This document shows positions 11,833-14,607 of a DNA stretch of 14,607 nucleotides, piece by piece; within the stretch, counting starts at the first letter, position 1; each line of letters starts with the position of its first letter. Below the pieces are notes generated by a model. The model was not told where the DNA came from. It did not search any database and saw only the letters and a program-made list of their open reading frames with translations. This stretch comes from Candidatus Levyibacteriota bacterium (GTDB lineage Bacteria > Patescibacteria > Microgenomatia > Levybacterales > UBA12049). Position numbers and translations under genes: made by a program. The stretch is taken from the NCBI GenBank assembly GCA_003173915.1, contig PPGL01000089.1, forward strand, positions 1 to 14,607. Reading direction: 5' to 3'.

Positions 11833-13032
11833 ATGAGTCACGAATATATCTTAAAATCTCCTGGAGCAAATTCTGGGGAACTTAAAGCAAAAGCAGTAAC
11901 TCCCAAGGATAGAATTGCTCGTCGTAGAGCAAGAATAACCCGTCTTCTAATATCTTCTACGATATTAGATATTTCTTCCCCAATAGCAAAACTTACTGCA
12001 GATCAAATAGTAACACGTCTAAGAGGAATGCCAAGAAAGAAAGCTCCTAATGATCTGCTACGATATACCGGCATCATGGCAGCTGTAAATGGAGCTCCTA
12101 TTACACCAGAAACAAGACAAGCTGCTTTAGAAAGATCAGCAATAATTGCACAAAAAGAAAATTGGGGAAATTGGTTACATGATATTCAATCAAAACCAGA
12201 AAAGCACATAGAAGGTCTTCAAGCACTACCCCAAATGGTTACGAAACTTTCCCCTTTACAAAGAATAACAGACCCGAATTATCAAAGTATACGGGACTTT
12301 GCGCAAACCCATAATGCAACAATTCTTCGCGCAAAAAGTATAGGAGGATATCAAGGGCGTAATCAGCTTATTTTTTCAACTGCAGAGCTTGATGACCCTT
12401 TATTTTTTACACGTATTCCTCCTGACAGATATACTGACAGATATATCATACAACCAGATACTCCCCATACCTATATGCGCTATGTTGCCTACATTGAGCC
12501 ACCAGAACATGATGGCCAACCAGAATCTATCTGGAGAATTACTGAAAAACGAGGATTAACAGTCAGTAACGATTCACGAAGAATAGCAGAAATCATTGCC
12601 ACGGCAGATGTCTCAATCTCGGAAAAATTAATACTTGCTCTAGGAAATATGGGAAAATTATTTAAAAAAGGGACAGCAGAACAAAAAGATCTACAAGCTC
12701 CACGAATTTTTAGACATCATAGGACAATGCCTGCCGATACAGCAACACTACAACGTGTTGAACCTGTTTTATTAAAAGTAATAGATAGACTTCGTTCTGA
12801 GTTTGGGGAAGATATGCGGTTATTTTGTTTTGATGTGGGAATATTACCAGATGGTAATGTCACCATCTTTGAATTCCAAATGCCATTTGGCTTATGGAGT
12901 TATCCTTATGCAGCAAAAAAAGGCATGAGTAGTTACCGTAAACTTTTTCTTATGATAGCAAAGCAAATTGGAGATAAATTTCTAGAGAATATACATGTGT
13001 TAACTGGAATCGATTATAAAGACGGCTTGTGA
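11833..13032 (+). CDS. Hypothetical protein with ATP-grasp-like C-terminal half (399 aa)
   Basis: The protein is soluble, with no signal or membrane helix. The N-terminal third is basic and helical (KDRIARRRARITRLL, 25-39). The second half shows an order of motifs reminiscent of ATP-grasp enzymes. A Gly-rich turn SIGGYQGRN (169-177) is followed by YIIQPDTPHTYMRYVAYI (204-221), like the strand and arginine that follow the hinge. Then comes FCFDVGILPDGNVTIFEFQ (331-349), like the metal-binding D...dG...E-x-N motif. The final Asn of that motif is Gln349 here. If real, the family would predict ATP-dependent ligation of a carboxylate, substrate unknown; the altered residue may mean altered or lost activity. 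It is divergent from the 480-aa gene and ends 3 bases from the convergent S1 gene. Confidence 0.82.
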   Translation: MSHEYILKSPGANSGELKAKAVTPKDRIARRRARITRLLISSTILDISSPIAKLTADQIVTRLRGMPRKKAPNDLLRYTGIMAAVNGAPITPETRQAALERSAIIAQKENWGNWLHDIQSKPEKHIEGLQALPQMVTKLSPLQRITDPNYQSIRDFAQTHNATILRAKSIGGYQGRNQLIFSTAELDDPLFFTRIPPDRYTDRYIIQPDTPHTYMRYVAYIEPPEHDGQPESIWRITEKRGLTVSNDSRRIAEIIATADVSISEKLILALGNMGKLFKKGTAEQKDLQAPRIFRHHRTMPADTATLQRVEPVLLKVIDRLRSEFGEDMRLFCFDVGILPDGNVTIFEFQMPFGLWSYPYAAKKGMSSYRKLFLMIAKQIGDKFLENIHVLTGIDYKDGL

Positions 13033-13035
13033 AGT

Positions 13036-14148
13036 TTAGCGGTACATGAGGGGCTTTTCGAGAAGTACAGGAGTAAGGTACACACGATGCTTTTTAGCAT
13101 CTATTTCTGTTACTGTTAGATTTACTTTTTGTCCATCTTCGTATTTTGTTGTTGGAGGAATTTTTTCTTTTCTGACAAATCCTTCTACCCCATCTACTCC
13201 CAAGTCAAACACAACTCCCTGCTCGGTGATTTTTTCAACTGTCCCTGTTACTTTTTGATCTTGAGCAAATTGCTTGAGAAGTTCTTGATATGGATCTGCT
13301 GTAAGCTGCTTTATAGAAAGCTCTTCTCTCTTGGAATTTGTATCAACTCCTGTTACAACAGCTTCAATGGTATCTCCAACAACAAACATCCCAGACAAGT
13401 CAGTTACTTTATCCCAGGAAATTTCGGAAATGTGAACGAGTCCATCTAAAAATGCTTCTTCTCCTTTTTCATTTTTGAATGGAAGATTTATGAAAACACC
13501 AAACGAAGTAACATGAGAAACAATTCCTTCTACTTTTTGTCCTTTTTTAAGTTTTTTCGCCATTGCGTCAAAATCTGCCTGACCAACAAGTGGTTTTTGA
13601 CTGACAATAAGCTTTCTTGTTTCACGGTTACTTTCTGCAACCATTATAGAAAGTTTTTTCCCTGGCATATCTGTTGTATCTTGACTCAGTCCAACATGAG
13701 AATTTGGCAAAAATCCATCAATTCCCATTGGAGTCTCAACCAAATACCCACCTTTTGTTTGTGCCTTGACAGTAACTTCAATCTTTTCGTGATCTTTTTG
13801 CAACTTGCCAAGATGTTCCCAAATCTTTTCGTCAATAAATCGTCGTAAAGAAACAACAGTATTGCCTGTTTCAGATTCTGGATTCAGCACTTGTGCATCA
13901 ACTACATCTCCAACTTTTAGCATAGACATAAGTGCACGGACTAAATTTCTGTCTTTTTCCAAAACAACTGCTTCGGTTTTGGCATTAATATCAAGAAGAA
14001 TTTCACTTGAGGTAAGTTTGGTGATGGTTCCTTTTACAATGTCACCTTTGTGAACAGTAACAAATGGTGATGTATGACGGGCCATGAGTTCGGCCATTGT
14101 AGAAGCAGACTTTGTGCTGAGTTTTGCCGAAGCATTAGATGAGGTCAT
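13036..14148 (-). CDS. rpsA: Ribosomal protein S1 homologue with four S1 domains
   Basis: S1 domains bind single-stranded RNA and help load mRNA onto the 30S subunit. The 370-aa protein has four: about 33-103 (KGDIVKGTITKL, ILLDINAKTEAVV), 120-185, 202-282 (the most typical: GQKVEGIVSHVTSFGVFINL, GLVHISEISW) and 297-360 (VTGTVEKITEQGVVFDL, VEGFVRKEKI). E. coli S1 has six domains; four-domain forms are usual in many Gram-positive and reduced lineages. The second domain is the most diverged. A Ser/Thr-rich leader of about 25 residues precedes domain 1. AAGGA lies 16 bases before the ATG, too far for it, but 3 bases before an overlapping upstream ATG. Unlike its neighbours this gene seems to have a leader of about 30 bases. 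It is convergent with the ATP-grasp-like gene. Confidence 0.93.
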   Translation of the reverse strand: MTSSNASAKLSTKSASTMAELMARHTSPFVTVHKGDIVKGTITKLTSSEILLDINAKTEAVVLEKDRNLVRALMSMLKVGDVVDAQVLNPESETGNTVVSLRRFIDEKIWEHLGKLQKDHEKIEVTVKAQTKGGYLVETPMGIDGFLPNSHVGLSQDTTDMPGKKLSIMVAESNRETRKLIVSQKPLVGQADFDAMAKKLKKGQKVEGIVSHVTSFGVFINLPFKNEKGEEAFLDGLVHISEISWDKVTDLSGMFVVGDTIEAVVTGVDTNSKREELSIKQLTADPYQELLKQFAQDQKVTGTVEKITEQGVVFDLGVDGVEGFVRKEKIPPTTKYEDGQKVNLTVTEIDAKKHRVYLTPVLLEKPLMYR

Positions 14149-14185
14149 AGAAAGCTAACATAATTCCTTTCAATAGAATGTGTAT

Positions 14186-14214
14186 AGTATACCACTAAGC
14201 TCTACAAGACGCAA
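14186..14214 (-). promoter_or_regulatory. Possible S1 gene promoter
   Basis: On the minus strand TTGCGT (14209-14214, 3 of 6 matches), a 17-base spacer and TATACT (14186-14191, 5 of 6) precede the S1 start by 37 bases. The leader would contain AAGGA and an upstream ATG at 14161. Transcription from the gene upstream across the 72-base gap is an alternative. Confidence 0.35.
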
Positions 14215-14220
14215 TGGAAG

Positions 14221-14607
14221 TTATGCAGCAACACGGGAGCCAACACGCCGGCTGGCAAACCCTTCCTGAAGTAGCTGGACTGCTGCTTGTAGTTCGTGGA
14301 CTTGTGCTGGTAATCCTGTAGGCAATCTTCTTCTACGTATAGCTTGCACCACATATTCTATCCCAGACACAATTGCTGATTTAATACCTCTATCACGATA
14401 GAAATGATCTTTATACCCGACAACATGGTGTACAGATGCGCTGTCATCTTCTCCAATACGAAGTGCCGAACTATACATACTTCTATGAACTTGTACAGTC
14501 ACTTGGTCTGTCTCATTGTCACGAAAAATACTTACCGTACCCACTCCTCTCTCCTGCGAAAAAGAATCTAATATCACTTCTTCCGAAGGAGGGACATCAA
14601 GGAGTGT
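14221..14607 (-). CDS. Hypothetical protein, 5' end outside the window
   Basis: The frame is open to the window edge; 128 residues are visible. A GTG at 14577 could be a start, but the codons before it (LLDVPPSEEV) read like protein, so the gene probably continues upstream. The visible part has a beta-rich stretch (GVGTVSIFRDNETDQVTVQVHRS), then HHVVGYKDHFYRDRGIKSAIVSGIEYVVQAI. An Arg-rich helix (RRRRLPTG) and an amphipathic helix near the end (VHELQAAVQLLQEGFA) follow. It has no membrane segment and no motif I can assign. It lies 72 bases upstream of the S1 gene on the same strand. Confidence 0.7.
   Translation of the reverse strand, partial: TLLDVPPSEEVILDSFSQERGVGTVSIFRDNETDQVTVQVHRSMYSSALRIGEDDSASVHHVVGYKDHFYRDRGIKSAIVSGIEYVVQAIRRRRLPTGLPAQVHELQAAVQLLQEGFASRRVGSRVAA

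Noticed and set aside
11946..11969. Perfect 9-bp stem with 6-base loop in the ATP-grasp-like gene
   Set aside because: It is AT-rich, lies in coding sequence and has no repeat counterpart in the window. Chance occurrence is likely.
1..14607. Alternative genetic code with TGA as an amino acid
   Set aside because: TGA is a true stop of the 399-aa gene, and no gene continues through an in-frame TGA.

Overview
The window is AT-rich, compact DNA and most resembles a Candidate Phyla Radiation (Patescibacteria) genome, probably Microgenomates-like. That placement is inferred from protein style and gene neighbourhood, not from a marker gene. TGA, TAG and TAA all appear as stops and no gene needs TGA read through, which argues against the recoded Gracilibacteria and Absconditabacteria. 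Genes are tightly packed. Two convergent pairs overlap by 29 and 14 bases, and a third pair is separated by 3 bases.

Bases 1-4497 (plus strand) form an envelope locus. It begins with the 3' end of a secreted beta-rich protein, followed by an intact paralogue of 361 aa. Three consecutive proteins then share one plan: signal peptide, two Ig-like beta domains and a C-terminal membrane anchor. They resemble the DUF916 (WxL-interacting) proteins of Gram-positive surface complexes. Gene order suggests that the secreted proteins are displayed or held by the anchored ones.

A small membrane-anchored protein follows on the minus strand (4469-5074). A pair of inverted hairpin repeats separates it from a 786-residue multidomain surface protein (5263-7623). 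Part of that protein's signal peptide is encoded by two heptamer tandem repeats.

Bases 7610-10117 (minus strand) hold radA, the recombination and branch-migration ATPase, and downstream of it a PIN-TRAM protein of the YacL type. This locus is full of dispersed repeats. One sits in frame in the radA ATPase core, one in the radA linker and one in the 5' end of the PIN-TRAM gene. A long inverted repeat built of 7-base units lies directly upstream of the radA start codon.

Bases 10245-13032 carry two divergent genes without clear function: a 480-aa hydrophilic protein and a 399-aa protein with ATP-grasp-like motifs. They share a 145-base promoter region with a 12-bp palindrome at its centre. The window closes with a four-domain ribosomal protein S1 homologue and the 3' part of an unrecognised gene, both on the minus strand.

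Several genes have a -10 element only 6 to 8 bases before the ATG and no Shine-Dalgarno sequence, which points to leaderless transcription as a common mode here. No rRNA, tRNA, CRISPR array or transposase gene was seen, and no convincing intrinsic terminator.
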